DNA of 64,000 nt from Cristatella mucedo. Lineage: Eukaryota > Bryozoa > Phylactolaemata > Cristatellidae. The stretch lies in contig WPIO01000006.1 in assembly GCA_009760855.2 (NCBI GenBank), positions 9,271,001 through 9,335,000 of the forward strand, read 5' to 3'. Positions 35,919 to 47,217 of this stretch are shown here, piece by piece. A model generated the notes under the pieces. It ran no database searches. It saw only the letters and a list, made by a program, of their open reading frames with translations, and was not told the DNA's origin. The position numbers and the translations under genes are program-made. Numbering within the stretch: the stretch's first letter is position 1; each line of letters starts with the position of its first letter.

Positions 35919-36820
35919 TTTATCTCTTCTCCCAATATCTTCCTCTTTTCTACTATTCCTCTCACTCTTGCTTTTCTTTCATCTCTTTTTCTCTGCCCGT
36001 CCATCCCATCGGGGTATATCTGTGGCTTGGGAGCCAGACATTAAAGGGTACGTTAGTGGCGTCATCTGACCACGTTTAATGCTGCCTTGACTCCATTGGC
36101 TGCTCGAGTGTAATTTGTGGAGGCTTCGGACACAACCAGCACGAACCGATTTCCCACTGTGCAGCCAGAACTCATTCGCATGTACATGCGTGGCAAAGTA
36201 ACATTTTGACTGGCAGATAGTGAAATACACCCTCTTTACCATAATCTGCTTAGGCAGCAAATGTTACTGCAAGTGTATGTGTGAGTGTCTTACGTTTCTT
36301 TTTGCTACGAATATCGAATCTGACTCCCAGGAAGCCGCGACTGAAAACAATGAAGAAAGAAAAAGGAGAAACCATTGCAGTGACTGTTCGCTCGTACTTT
36401 GGTTTCACGTACTGTAACGCAGGCTTTGCAAAATTTCGGTCCCGGTGCATAACTGTCACATTTTGGCTACCATATGCGGCCATACAGCGTTCTGACGTGC
36501 TTAGCATAAAGCTGTTCAGCACTAATGACGTGCAATTGAAACTAGCTTAGACATGAGGCAGCGCTCTCGAAAAAACTGCGACATAATGGAGCCAACACAC
36601 TTTCTGCTCTCATAATTGTGCAAACCCAGGTTTGCGCCTGCCTCAAATTCTAAATTGATCCCAGGCGAGCCACGTAATGTGGCGATTGAGTAGAGCTGCC
36701 AGGGTGACTAGAAGACTAAGGGCTCGTTGGTGAGACTAGCGGCTGGTCAAAACACAAAGGGAGCGGGGCACTCGTTCGCTCGAGCTTCATCGATCTCTTC
36801 CGGGCCTAAAAAAATAAATA
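35919..36820. other. Unassigned DNA
   Basis: No gene or known repeat recognised. Confidence 0.4.
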
Positions 36821-36990
36821 CTAGCTGATTTAACAGCCTCTTTTTGTATACTGACAGAATAGCCTTTACGGCTATCACGACCGCTTGCCATGGCGATAAA
36901 GGATCGCCCACCTCAGGATTCGAACCCACGACCTCGGGGCCAAGGTCGTGAAAAGCAACCACCTTACCTAGTGAGCCATTACGACTCACG
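36821..36990 (-). mobile_element. SINE-1 copy (minus strand), well preserved
   Basis: It starts at CTAGCTGATTTAACAGCC and carries AGCC-tttac-GGCT (36860-36872). The complement of a perfect B box is GGATTCGAACCC (36917-36928). The A box side ends at GAGCCATTACGACTCA. Confidence 0.9.
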
Positions 36991-37221
36991 GGCCTACCCG
37001 TCGCTGCGTGCTGAACCTCGTGCTGAGCCCCTGCTGCCACTGCAGCGGGCCCACGGTCGCCGGTGCACGGCAGTCAGTGCAACCGATCTTCGAGTTGTGT
37101 TCTCGTTATATGGAGCGAGAATGAAATGAATCGCTGGCATGCTTCATCGGCCAGTTTACGACAGCCCCCTAGAGATTCTTATCAGTTCCTGAATAGTAAC
37201 CTACAGGAACCGGATGCATAG

Positions 37222-38213
37222 TAATAATAATAATAATAATAATAATATTGCACTTGATAAAGCGCCCTCAGAGAACTTAATCTCTTTCTAGGCGCTTTAC
37301 ATTTGCTGCAAAGTGATACGCAATAGAATAGTAAGTAAAATCATGCTTGAAAAACAAACAAAATGAATAACATGGTTAGGGGTTACATGCACTGAGTCAG
37401 CATGCAAATGTGGTTAGTGGCAGCATGAACAGTGTCAGCACGCATAAGCACATCAAGGACGAATCACAAGGACCCACTAAATGCTGTCCTAAATAGGTAT
37501 GTTTTTAAGTTTCTTTTAAATGTGGTCAGGTCAGGGGATGTTCTGATGCAGGTCGGGAGGGAAGTTCCAGGCTGTGGGAGCATACGAGCTAAATGCACGG
37601 TCTCCAAAGGATTTAAGGTTTGTACGAGGTATTTCTAGACTGTTGGATTCCGAAAAGCGAGTGGTACGATGCTTTGCCTGATGGGGTAGTATATCTGAAA
37701 GATAGGCTGGAGCCATAGAATGAAGAGACCTAAAAGTGAGCGACAAAACCTTGAAGTCAATCCGTTGCTTGACTGGTAACCAGTGCAGGTCGGCGAGAAG
37801 TGGAGTAATGTGGCAACTGCGACGCTCACGACAGACAAGCCTAGCTGCAGAGTTTTGCACCAGCTGCAATCGCCTGATCGCACATGCTGGTAGGCCAGTA
37901 AGCAGTGAGTTGCAGAAGTCGAGACGAGATGTCACGAATGCATGGACCAACTTGGACGTGGTATCCTTATCTAAACAAGCCCGAATTTTAGCAATGTTAT
38001 GAAGCTGAAAATAGGCTGATTTGACTGTGGAGCTGATGTGGTCGTCTAACGAGAGGTCGCTTTGGAATATGACACCTAGATTTCGAGCTGATGCAACTGG
38101 AGATATGCTGGCAGAGCCAATTTTGAAAGTCAGCCTTTCCAATTTCTGAATAACACTAGGTTTGCCCATAACTAGTAAGTTAGTTTTATCATCGTTTAGT
38201 TTTAGAAAATTTG
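37222..38213 (-). mobile_element. LINE-A copy, 5'-truncated, well preserved
   Basis: The tail (AAT)9 begins at 37222. The stem-loop at about 37258-37300 has a perfect outer stem (TAAAGCGCC/GGCGCTTTA). The tandem units are at about 37330-37450, and the reverse transcriptase C-terminal region runs up to the codons for KLNDDKTNL near 38180-38205. Its nucleotide sequence is nearly identical to 4692-5767. Confidence 0.92.
37531..38169 (-). pseudogene. LINE-A reverse transcriptase, C-terminal fragment (212 codons)
   Basis: The frame opens just after motif D and runs through LGVIFQSDLSLDDHIS, DFCNSLLTGLP, RERRSCHITPLL and DLHWLPVKQRIDFKVLSL to AFSSYAPTAWN. A frameshift near 37555-37565 changes the last codons compared with the 4926-5681 copy, so the usual SLPTCVRTSPDLT ending is lost. 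Motifs A to C are absent through 5' truncation. No enzyme activity is expected. Confidence 0.85.
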
Positions 38214-38624
38214 TAATCTACAGCCTGAAAGCATTGCTGGACATGTGAAGTAATAGTTAGGCACTTCACACATGAGCTTTACGTTCGTACACGAGCGAGC
38301 CAATTTTACGCTATAGCTTGTGCTGCTGCATGTATGCATGCATGCTGCATGCTTGTGCTGCATGTGCCTCTCATGGTAATAAATGTGCCGCTCTGTACAC
38401 ATGGCCAGTCGCTCTTCAAGCTGGTAAGGTGCCAGCGAAGGGACCAGTACTTCTCATGAATCTGTAACGAAAAGCACTGTTACGTTTGCACCTTCAGTTG
38501 CAAAGGACTTCGGTTCAGAAATACGATTAATTTGTATATTACCCTAGGGAGCCCAATCTCTATCCAGGTGCTTTACATTTTCCGCAGGGCTTGTGCGAAC
38601 GATTTCAAGTTAAAAATTAAATAC
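38214..38624. other. Unassigned DNA
   Basis: It contains a GCATG-rich stretch (about 38325-38365) with partly palindromic TGCATGCATGC words. Otherwise nothing is recognised. Confidence 0.4.
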
Positions 38625-38786
38625 TGGCTGATTAAACAGCCTCTTTTGTATAGCGACAGAAGAGCCTTTAAGGCTATCACCACTGCTTGCAGTGGCAATA
38701 AAGGATCGCCCACCGCAGGATTAGAATCCACGACATCGGGACCGAGGTCGTGAAAAGCAACCGCCTTACCTAGTACACCGTCATAC
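38625..38786 (-). mobile_element. SINE-1 copy (minus strand)
   Basis: The 3' end begins TGGCTGATTAAACAGCC. AGCC-tttaa-GGCT and the CACTGCTTGCAGTGG hairpin region follow. The B box complement has one or two changes (GGATTAGAATCC at about 38719-38730). Confidence 0.88.
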
Positions 38787-39360
38787 ACGATCGTGGTAAT
38801 TAAGTGAGAGCACACGATCTCTATGCCAAACCGCTGCAACACATTTATCGTCGGATTTATTGAAGAGCTGCTGAGAACCTTGACGGTCATCTTACGTTTT
38901 TTGTTAGTCTCATTGCTTGAGACCATATTGGTGAGCATTTCACCTGAAGGAAGCAACCAAGCCATAGGACACGAGCTTCTTTTTTCGCTACCACTGGGGT
39001 CGTAACTTTTAGCGAAGTGGAAGCGCCATGCCTATAATGAGCAAACACCTATTGCTTCCCTTGTACTTGAGGCAGATTGCTCGGTGAAAGATTCAAACCT
39101 AGGCTAGCAAGCAGGTGATAGTCGGTGTCCACCACAGCATTAATCTTGATACTCTTGCACGCGCCGGGTAGGCTACAGTGGGCTGGGCACGGATCGGTTC
39201 TGTAACTAACAGCAAGTATTATTGACGAACGGCTAATTTACGCCAAGTCTCGCTGGAGCCAGCTAGGCTTTGGAATGCTTACCTTCAAGAAGCTAACTTA
39301 AAATATTATTCGAAAATGGTCCTTAACTATCTATAATCTGATGATTTAAAGCCACTTCAA
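38787..39360. other. Unassigned DNA
   Basis: Nothing recognised. Confidence 0.4.
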
Positions 39361-39522
39361 AGCGCACTTAGATTAATGATGGCGATAGCCAGGGATCAGT
39401 GCAAGCAGCTCCTCAGAGACGCTGGTGCTGAAGAGCAAGGGCACTGCAAAAAAAGCGTGCTGCGTGTGATAGCAGCAAAGGCTCTTCTGCAGCTATATAA
39501 ATGAGGCTTTTTGATCGGCAGA
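39361..39522 (+). mobile_element. SINE-1 remnant, 3' part
   Basis: GATAGCAGCAAAGGCTCTTCTGCAGC...ATGAGGCT at about 39459-39509 matches the SINE-1 3' part. The head is not recognisable. Confidence 0.5.
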
Positions 39523-39539
39523 CCTTTGCTTTTGCCGAC

Positions 39540-39925
39540 TGCTGCTGCTTTGTGGTGAACCTGTGCAGGTCGGTAAGAAACAGTGGGATGTGGAAGCTGC
39601 GACGTTCAAGATTGACAAGCTACAAAGTCTTGCACCAATTGTAAACAGCTTATTGTACAAGCGGAAGATCTACGAGTAATGAATTACAAAAGTCGAGAAT
39701 GATGTCACAAATGCATCACACAATTGAATGAGGTGTTCTTGTCTAAGCAAACCCTAATTTTCTAATGCAGCGTAGCTGAAAGTAGCAAGACTAGACGATT
39801 TGACTTTGGTAGTGATGAGGTAAAACTGAAATGTCACTTTCGAGCTGCGGCTTCCGAATTTGTCGTAACACTGTGTTTGCTGATAACTAGTATCTTTCTT
39901 TTATTGACAATCAGTAGGAGGCTTG
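39540..39925 (-). mobile_element. LINE-A copy (minus strand), decayed internal fragment
   Basis: It matches the reverse transcriptase C-terminal region. The GTGCAGGTCGGTAAGAA block is at 39563, the GACGTTCAAGATTGACAAGC block at about 39600, and the CAAATGCAT block at about 39706. It extends to the KLNDDKTNLL-equivalent near 39890-39915. Both ends are lost and stops are frequent. Confidence 0.7.
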
Positions 39926-39974
39926 ATGTTTTTTACCAGCCTGCCAATGGTTAGTTAGGCAAATTACTCTAGCT

Positions 39975-40150
39975 TGAGCCATGCTGGCTCACTAGGTAAG
40001 GTGGCTGCTTTTCACGACCTCAGTCCCGAGGTCGTGGGCTCGAATCCTGCAGTGGGCGATCCTGTATCGCCGCTGCAAGCGGTGGTGATAGCCGTAAAGG
40101 CTCTTCTGCCGTTATACAAAAGAGGCTGTACAGTCAGCTAGTATTTTTCA
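39975..40150 (+). mobile_element. SINE-1 copy (plus strand), best head
   Basis: Reading the plus strand gives the whole element. The A box region is TGGCTCACTAGGTAAGGTGG (39984-40003). An anticodon-arm-like CACGACCTC...GAGGTCGTG follows, with the B box GGCTCGAATCC at 40038-40048. The body holds the CCGCTGCAAGCGG hairpin and AGCCgtaaaGGCT, and the 3' end AGAGGCTG...CAGCTAG precedes a short T-rich stretch. The boxes fit RNA polymerase III transcription, but the tail shows it is a SINE, not a tRNA gene. Confidence 0.9.
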
Positions 40151-41263
40151 TTTTAGCTAGAAAACAAAAAGTTAGTTGGTAAGATCTGTCAGTACCTCTG
40201 ACGAAATGTATACTCTATTCCTAAACAGAGATTGAACACGAAAATTGGCTGTGGAGGGAATCACCTTAACATTTCTTTTGAGAGTCGTGTGGCTGTTAAC
40301 GAGGACACCAGATTAACAGTGCTCGAACATGTTCCAGCTTGGATTACCAACTAATAAGGAGAAGTCACTTATTACCGCAGTTATTGTAGGGTTTCATTCG
40401 TTGGGGAGTATAACTCCGTGGTCATTTAGCTTAAGGAAATTTTTGTCAACCGGCAACGCTTGTCTGCTAGGCCAGAATTCATCTTATAAATTATCGCAGC
40501 TCAGTCTTAGCACTTTAACGATAATTGCACCTGGTTTTCGTTGCCGCAGGACTGACTGTGATTGCAATTGCTTAAACAACCTTCTGTAGGTAATTTTCTA
40601 AAAATGTATATCAATTGACTAAGAACACACTCTTGGGGAACCTTGCGTGTGATAGATCTGCCAGACAGATGCCTGACCGATTCATGACAAGAACTTGACG
40701 CTGCCAAACAAACTGAAATGATAGACCTTTGAACGCTCCATGACAAAATATACTCGTGTACTTATTTGCAGCTCTGCGGCGAAATAAGACGATTTCGTAT
40801 GCATATAGTGTCTCGAGAGTCGGAACTGTGTATGGACATGTAGCAAACAATTCGTATGCTTTATGAAGCGAGGAGCTTAAGAATCATTTGGTATACCAAA
40901 AGTTTTACAGAATAGATTATAATGGTGCCCATGTGGACGAGATTGAATTTCCGGACATAAAGAAATGCAATTTGTAACCTAAAGGAAATGCAGACTACGT
41001 GGAAGAGTAACTAGAATTTAGCGTCTGACGGTACACTGCTTAGAATTTTGTTTATGCGTTAAAAATATTTTAACGGTCTTCTACCTAACTAGCAAAATAA
41101 AAACCACCATGGAGTTTGGCCAAGAGCATCATGAGCATGGTAATTAAAGCCTAAGGTGGTACTGACAAAGCTGACAAAAACTACCACCTTATGCCACATT
41201 CTTTAGATGAATACTTTCCGATTGAAAATCGTGATGCTACTGGTACTTAAATATGAGATTAGA
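40151..41263. other. Unassigned DNA
   Basis: No gene or repeat recognised over about 1.1 kb. Frames of up to 86 codons on both strands have no motif. Confidence 0.45.
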
Positions 41264-42509
41264 TAATAATAATAATAATAATAATAATAGGTGCCATTAG
41301 AGAAATTTATCTCTTTCTATATTACAAAAAGTTAGTTATATATATGCTTTGCATATGCTGTAAATGAAGCACGGTAAAATGGTTAGTGGTACAGTAACAT
41401 GCACATTTTCAACAAGCATCACATGGTTAGAGGTGAAATGCACAGGATGACATGCAAATATGGTTAGTGCCAGCATGCACATTGTCAGCATGCATAAGCA
41501 CACAAATGAAACTCACAAGGACCCACTAAATGCTTCCACGAACCACAATTACATGCTGATCCTGTGCATGTCACTCCTAACCATGTTATTCATGTTGTTT
41601 ATCAAGCATGATATCACTCACCATTCGATCGCGTTTCCTTTGCAGCAAATGTAAAGTGCCTAGAAATAGATTGAGTTCTCTGAGGGCACTTTATTGAGTG
41701 TATTATTATTGTTATTATTATTATTATTATTATAAACAGGTGCTTTTTAGCTTTTTTAAATGTCAAGTCAGGGTATGTTGTGATATCAGCTTGTAGGGAG
41801 TTTCGGTCTTTGGGTGCATATGAACCAAAAGCACGGTCTCCAAAGGATTTGGGGTTTGAAAAAACTATAGCTCACAAGTTTGATTCAAAAAAGCGGGTGG
41901 TATGATGCCTAGCCTGGTGGGGGGTATTTCTTATAGGCAGGGTAGAATTAATGAACCCAAAAGTGAGTAACTGAGACTTGAAGTTGATACGCTGCTTGAC
42001 TATGATCCAGTCAGCTACAAGCCGGCTAGAAGTGATGTGATGTGATGCGGTAACTGCGAAGCTCACAACAGAAAAGCTAGCTGCAGACATTTGCACCAGC
42101 TGTAAGCGCAGAATTGCACAAGCCCGTAGACCAGTAATGCAAGGACCGATTTTGATGTGTCTACGCAAGTCAGAAATCTAGCAATGTTATGTAGCTGAAA
42201 GTAGGCAGACTTGACTGCAGAGTTGATGTAGTCGTCTAGTGTAAAGTCACTTTGTAACGGGACACCTAGATTTAGTGCAGATAAAACAGAAGCTATGCTG
42301 AAAGAGCCAATTGTGAACATAATGATTTCCATAATTGATTTCTTAGTCATACTTGGTTGTTCCATAGCTAGTACGTTGGTTTTATCGTCACTCAATATAA
42401 GAACGTTGGCTGCCGTCCGTGTACGGACGTCCGCAATGCATGCACGTGCAGCATGGAAGCTAAAAGAGCTCGAGGTGCTGGAGTGCTGGGAGTGATCAAA
42501 GCAAAGGTA
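41264..42509 (-). mobile_element. LINE-A copy (minus strand) interrupted by an opposite-strand LINE-A insertion
   Basis: The tail (AAT)n is at 41264-41289, a damaged stem-loop at 41290-41365 contains extra AT-rich sequence, and the tandem units are at about 41375-41500. The coding part resumes at about 41735 and continues to about 42509 (GGGAGTGATCAAAGCAAAGG near 42488), close to motif C. The middle 41540-41733 is a plus-strand insertion of the same family. Frames are broken throughout. Confidence 0.85.
41540..41733 (+). mobile_element. LINE-A 3' end fragment inserted head-on into a LINE-A copy
   Basis: It begins within the last tandem unit and contains the stem-loop (TAAAGTGCC near 41651-41659 with GGGCACTTTA near 41682-41691, perfectly paired through a compensating change) and an ATT tail to 41733. 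It interrupts a minus-strand copy at the codons just before its stop. The two 3' ends form an inverted repeat. Confidence 0.85.
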
Positions 42510-42976
42510 GTTCCATATGGACTCTGGTACCCAAAGCTTGTGCTCTGTATTTTTCTCCTAAAAGATGCAGGTGAATATACAAATAAAATTATGCTACGTT
42601 TTGATCAATGGGTTCTATCAGTATTTTCAACTCTTACATCCAAATTGTTCGTGGTAAGGCCTTTAAAAAAACACGGTTATCAGCAACATTGAACAACGCC
42701 GCTGCTATCGATATCGCGATAAGCAGGCTCGAAATTTCAGCCATCTGCCCTCGGTTGCTATAGCTACCACCAGGTGGGAGCAAATTTCGGTCTCATTGCA
42801 CACGCGAAAGCAGCTTGCGGAAGGCTTTTCTAGCCTACATTGGTCGTTCACTTGAGCGAAAGGGCGTGCACTGTTCTTAGTAGCCGCAAATGCACTGCCG
42901 CGACGCATGCGTGCAGCTCGTTCACCTCGCTACCATTCACGCTACAAAGCCAGACGCTACAAAGCCAGACGCTAGC
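42510..42976. other. Unassigned DNA with a 15-bp tandem duplication
   Basis: CTACAAAGCCAGACG is repeated twice in tandem at about 42943-42972. No gene seen. Confidence 0.4.
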
Positions 42977-42977
42977 T

Positions 42978-43051
<74 letters not shown>
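42977..43051. repeat. (CA)n(TA)n microsatellite
   Basis: CA dinucleotides with one CAAA interruption, followed by (TA)13. Frames across it are artefacts. Confidence 0.97.
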
Positions 43052-43840
43052 GCTCTGGAAGCCTGCTTGTGTTTTGACAATACTGTACCCGAAGTCGGAA
43101 TGTCGTCCACCTACTGCATGCAAGGACTCGGCAAGCATTCGACGATCCCGCACTTCGACGCTCGGTACTCGTCCCTTCACCGGGTTTCTTCATTTCAGCA
43201 TCGCGGGGACGGCAAGCACGCCTGCGTCACGTTTTCCTGTACAGTTGCCTGGCAATTGTTTGCGGAGCCTCGTGAGCAGACACTCTACGTAGCCATAAAT
43301 GTACTGGCTGTCGGCTTGTTGTTTTTTAAATCCACCATTAGCTCGGATAGCTGGGAAGAACGGTTCCCCACCGTCGTGGCTTAGCTTCAAAGTAGGCAGA
43401 CATCTTAATAGAGCTCAATAAAGGCACGGTGGGTTTTTAGCGCATGCTTTCGATGCCGCTTATGCATGCAAGCAGTAAAATAAAGCCCATTCTTCATTTA
43501 TGAACCTTTACGTCGTTATGAATGTCACCGCCTATGAGACCTGAAATGCTTTTCCATTTGCACGGCTGCAATGGCTCGCAGCCACGCAAGGCGATAAGTG
43601 CTGGGATAGTTACATTTTGCACTTGGCCAGCTAAAGTCTATCCGCTACGAAAGCCTTGTAATGGTTTCTCAAAAAACTATTTACCCGCAAATGCAGCAAT
43701 TGTAGCGGTGGTAGTCCTTGCCGGCGCGCGGAAAATTATGCCGAAAGTAAAGTCTGAGCCTTGAAGTGCGGCTAACGAGTCATTGGTAGAGCATTGATAC
43801 AAGCAGGTAATCCAACGGTAACTGATCACGGCAGCAAACA
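43052..43840. other. Unassigned DNA
   Basis: Frames at 42890-43384 (164 codons, plus) start inside the microsatellite and continue without a recognised motif. No LINE or SINE match was seen. Confidence 0.35.
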
Positions 43841-44032
43841 TAATAACAATAATAATGATAATAATACATTTGCATATGGCTCTCGCTGAACTTAATCTCT
43901 TTCTAGGCACTTTGCATCTGCTGCAAAGGAAGCACAATCAAATGGTCAGTGGTTGCATGCTTAATGACATTAAGTATGACACGGTGAGTGGCAACATGCA
44001 CAGGGTCAGCATGCAAATATGGTCAGCGGTCA
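43841..44032 (-). mobile_element. LINE-A 3' end fragment (minus strand)
   Basis: An AAT-rich tail, a diverged stem-loop (CTCTCGCTGAAC...CTAGGCACTTTG) and two to three tandem units at about 43939-44030. It breaks off in the third unit. Confidence 0.85.
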
Positions 44033-44790
44033 CACACAAAAAGTGTCCATACCGTAATATGACAAGCGCATGTCCGTACGCAGCGTAGAAAAGTCTGTCC
44101 GACAGCGGTAGCGTGCTGCAGGTGTCCTGCACCAGCCATAGCGTCGAACTCTCGGAAGCCCGAAGTACCTGTACAATTGACCAGTTCCGCAGCCTGAGCA
44201 CAAGCGGCTGGCTGTTGCATAACGTGGGCTTTTTATGACACCTAGCGATAGATATAACACCTAGCGATAGATTAAAATGAAACCGGGTACTGCTAATCTT
44301 TTAAGCTCAGGAGCCACGAATAATATCTGGGTAGTCGTAATGCGGCCGACGTAGCATGCCCGCGCTCCACGTGCCAATGTAATTATACAATTAACATTTA
44401 ATCTGACAAGGGAGGCTGCAGGAGCGTAAGGTGATAACAATGAATCAGCGATCTGACACTTTATTGCGGCCGCATACCTCTGCAGTGCAAAATGTAGTAC
44501 CCGCAAGCACGCAGCCGACAGGGGCGGGACGACATCGTTCAATGGCCACTGACTTGTAGCCTTTGCCGAAAGTCTAGGGGAAGCGTCTATCATTAAAGTC
44601 GGTGGTGCGAACCGAGGAAATATCGAAAGCGGGAAAGCTAGCAAACCGGTCTTGAAAAATGGGGCTGACATGCTTAATTGTCTTGTTTTTGGAGGTTCTT
44701 GTGCCAGTTGACTGCAGTGCTTTTACTTGACAGCTTTCGTCTCTCGACTTCTGTAGTCCCTGATACTGTTGTAATTAGCTGCTTTTATCC
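44033..44790. other. Unassigned DNA with a short tandem repeat
   Basis: An 18-19 bp unit (ACACCTAGCGATAGAT core) is repeated twice at about 44238-44274. A minus-strand frame of 136 codons (44261-44671) has no recognised motif. Confidence 0.35.
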
Positions 44791-44955
44791 TAGCTGATTA
44801 AGCAGCCTTTTGTATAGCGACAGAAGAGCCTTTACGGCTATTACCACCGCTTGCAGTGGCGATAAAGGATCGCCCACCACAGGAATCGAACCCACAACCT
44901 CGGGGCCGAGGTCATGAAAGCAACCGCTTTACCTAGTGTGCCATTACGGCTCACC
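44791..44955 (-). mobile_element. SINE-1 copy (minus strand), well preserved
   Basis: It starts at TAGCTGATTAAGCAGCC and carries AGCC-tttac-GGCT and the CCGCTTGCAGTGG hairpin region. The complement of a perfect B box is GGAATCGAACCC (44882-44893). The A box side ends at GCCATTACGGCTCACC. Confidence 0.92.
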
Positions 44956-45932
44956 AATATCAACAGCTTAGCCCGGTTATAATAATATACGTTAAGCGCG
45001 TGAGAGCAAACGTTTCGTAAGAAGAAGCCTTTGCAATTACTAGTACGATGGTGGACAGCACAATCGGCGGTGACCACTGTTAGAAATCGCTGCACGAAGA
45101 ACCGCAAAGTTACACGAAGCAGCTGAGTAGACAGCCCAATGAGTAGCACAAGCACAGAGCCTGCAGCAATGCACAGCGCTTTTTTGAACGATTTTTTGCG
45201 AGAGGCATTGACTTCTCATGAGGCAGTTTTCCTTCTCTAGCTGTTCTGAATTATAACGTCAAGAAACCAATTACGCGATAATCTATTGCCAAGGCTGCAC
45301 AAAAGCGGAAGCCATATAACCGGCTGCAAGTTGTGCTCCCGGAGTTGGCCTAGGCATTCGAGCGGAGTTTAGCTCTAGGCCACGGAGCTGTCGGTGTGCG
45401 CCGCGGCGGCTGTTGAAAGCCTGCAGCCCTCCGCTACATTCAAATGGACTTGTCTACGCAATGGATATGGACATTGTGTGTTAATGTGTTAAGGCTCATC
45501 GTCGCTGCCGTCGGCATGCATGCGTGCGTCTGTGCGCCACCTTCAAGTCGCGAGCTGCGGTTCCAAAGCTCAGTGCTTCGCCCGAATTCGGCGCGCGTCA
45601 TCCAAAACTAGCGCCATTATGAGCACTGCGTTTCCGACCCTAGCTCTGTCCAGTTGTGGGAGCCGTAAAAGAAGCCTCGGCGACGACAACTTGTCGCGAA
45701 CAGGAACCGCGGATTGTGAACACCTGAGATCGCTATTGAAAACCACCAGTGACAGATGTGGCTCACTTAAACGTACTGGAATAGCAGGGAACGACACGGT
45801 TGGACGGTAAGACCATTGGAATATTGACTCTTAGGCGACTGGTACCGCTAACACCCGCGGGTCAAGCCTATCTAGCAGCGGGCGTTTCGTCGTTAGAGCG
45901 TAAGCTCTCTGACAGTCTAGCAGCCGCGAAGG
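44956..45932. other. Unassigned DNA, partly CpG-rich
   Basis: Similarity to 29205-29243 is seen near 45270-45315. Overlapping frames at 45520-45810 (plus, 96 codons) have no recognised motif. Confidence 0.35.
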
Positions 45933-45991
45933 AATAATAATAATAATAATAATGCACTTGATAAAGCGCCCTCAGAGAACTCAATCTCTTT
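45933..45991 (-). mobile_element. Minimal LINE-A insertion (tail and stem-loop only)
   Basis: Only about 59 bp: (AAT)7, the spacer and the stem-loop (ATAAAGCGCCCTCAGAG...CTCTTTC). The outer stem partner is cut off, so the insertion ends inside the hairpin. The next sequence is a CpG-rich block. Confidence 0.85.
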
Positions 45992-46512
45992 CCCGAGATA
46001 AGCTAGCGCTAGCAGAGGGCCAGCTTGGCCTCGCCCCCTTTAGCAGACGAGCCAGGGACGGGCCAGCCGCAAGCTGCGTGTGGTCGCTTGCCTCAAGTCC
46101 GCCGCGGCGCACTACCCTCTGCTGGGGCGTGGGCGCGCGCGCGCGGCGGTTGCGGCCTGCGGCGGACGCATCAGGCCGTTACCAAAATGCTTTTGGGTCG
46201 ATGCGCGCCATTTGCAAAGATCATTGACCCAGTCCGAAGCGAGCCTAGCTAGCTCAACGCCGCCGCCTCATCCCGCGGGCGCCTGCGACACAGCGGCTGG
46301 CAGCGACGGCACACTGTCCGAGCATCCGAGCTACGTCCATTCGAGTTCTCTTCGACCCCGCGCCCGCGCCCTGCCAAAAATACGTAAGCTCGGTGAGGAA
46401 GGCGCTCGCGCGCGCCCGTTCGGCGGAGAGCAGGCGACCGGAGCGGCGGCGCCGGCGCCGGCGCCAGGTTGGCCGACCGCTGCGGTGCGAGCTGGTTTTC
46501 AAGTCGCTCACC

Positions 46513-46544
<32 letters not shown>

Positions 46545-46689
46545 AGCAGCTGGTAAAGTGATTCGCAGAGCACCGGCCGCAGATCGCGCGAGCCTGCGAG
46601 CCTGCGATTTGAAAGGTGAACGCTCCGGGCAGCTGACGTGCGTGCCGATAGCGTTCCGAGAGAGCTAGGACGTTGCTGCTGCATCGGCA
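45992..46689. other. CpG-rich block with (CGG)n
   Basis: Very GC-rich DNA. It contains GCGCGCGCGCGCG near 46134-46145, GCCGGCGCC repeats near 46448-46465 and (CGG)n at 46517-46541. Frames are open on both strands, including 219 codons on the minus strand (46249-46908), with no recognised domain. Confidence 0.4.
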
Positions 46690-47215
46690 CGTCTTAAACT
46701 TCGCGAATGCCGTTGTTGGCGAAGCGATGTAGCGGTTTCCACTTCCGGGCAGTAGTAGGCGAGCAAACGCAGCGCTCGCGCCGGCGCTAGACCGAGCCGT
46801 TGCGAGAAGAATGCCTGCTACCTGCGCGTGCTGCGCCGTTGCACCCCGGTAAGCCGACAGTAGGGGAAAGCGGCTGAAACGAAGAGAGCCTCCTAATCTC
46901 CTCCACACCCACAGCGTTGGGGAGTTCTTTCGACGCCGCAGGCCGGATGGTCGCGTGCTTCCCAGAGAGCAGCCGCGAAGTACAACTCCCGCCCGGCTCC
47001 AAGCTTAGAGAGCTCAAGCTCAGCTCAACTTCCGGAGCACCAGCTCGCTGCCCATTACATGGCTTCGGCTTTTTGGCTGCCCCAGCCTCGGATTATCGCA
47101 TCACTACCGGCTCCTAGGCAGTATTATTCAGGAACGACGATCGCGGAATATCGGTCATAAACTGGCTGATTTGGCACGCCGCCGCTTCAGCGTTGCCTCC
47201 ATCTACGATCCGCTT
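46690..47215. repeat. GC-rich dispersed repeat, copy 1
   Basis: Shares an ordered set of blocks with 49140-49740: AGCGGTTTCC...CAGCGCTCGC near 46728-46775, CGCGAAGTACA near 46973, CGGCTCC near 46993, and GGCTTCGGCTTTTTGGCTGCC near 47062-47082. It also matches 63170-63350: GGTCATAAACTGGCTGATTTGGC near 47152-47174, and the TATTCAGGAACGACGAT region. No coding potential is recognised, so its class is unknown. Confidence 0.55.
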
Positions 47216-47217
47216 CT

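Noticed and set aside
37195-38235. Target-site duplication around the 37 kb LINE-A copy
   Set aside because: A weak TAAYCTACAG match exists on both sides, but it lies about 15 bp from the tail and may be chance.
39975-40060. tRNA gene with clear A and B boxes
   Set aside because: The same head recurs in twelve places and is always followed by the same non-tRNA body and 3' end, so it is a SINE.
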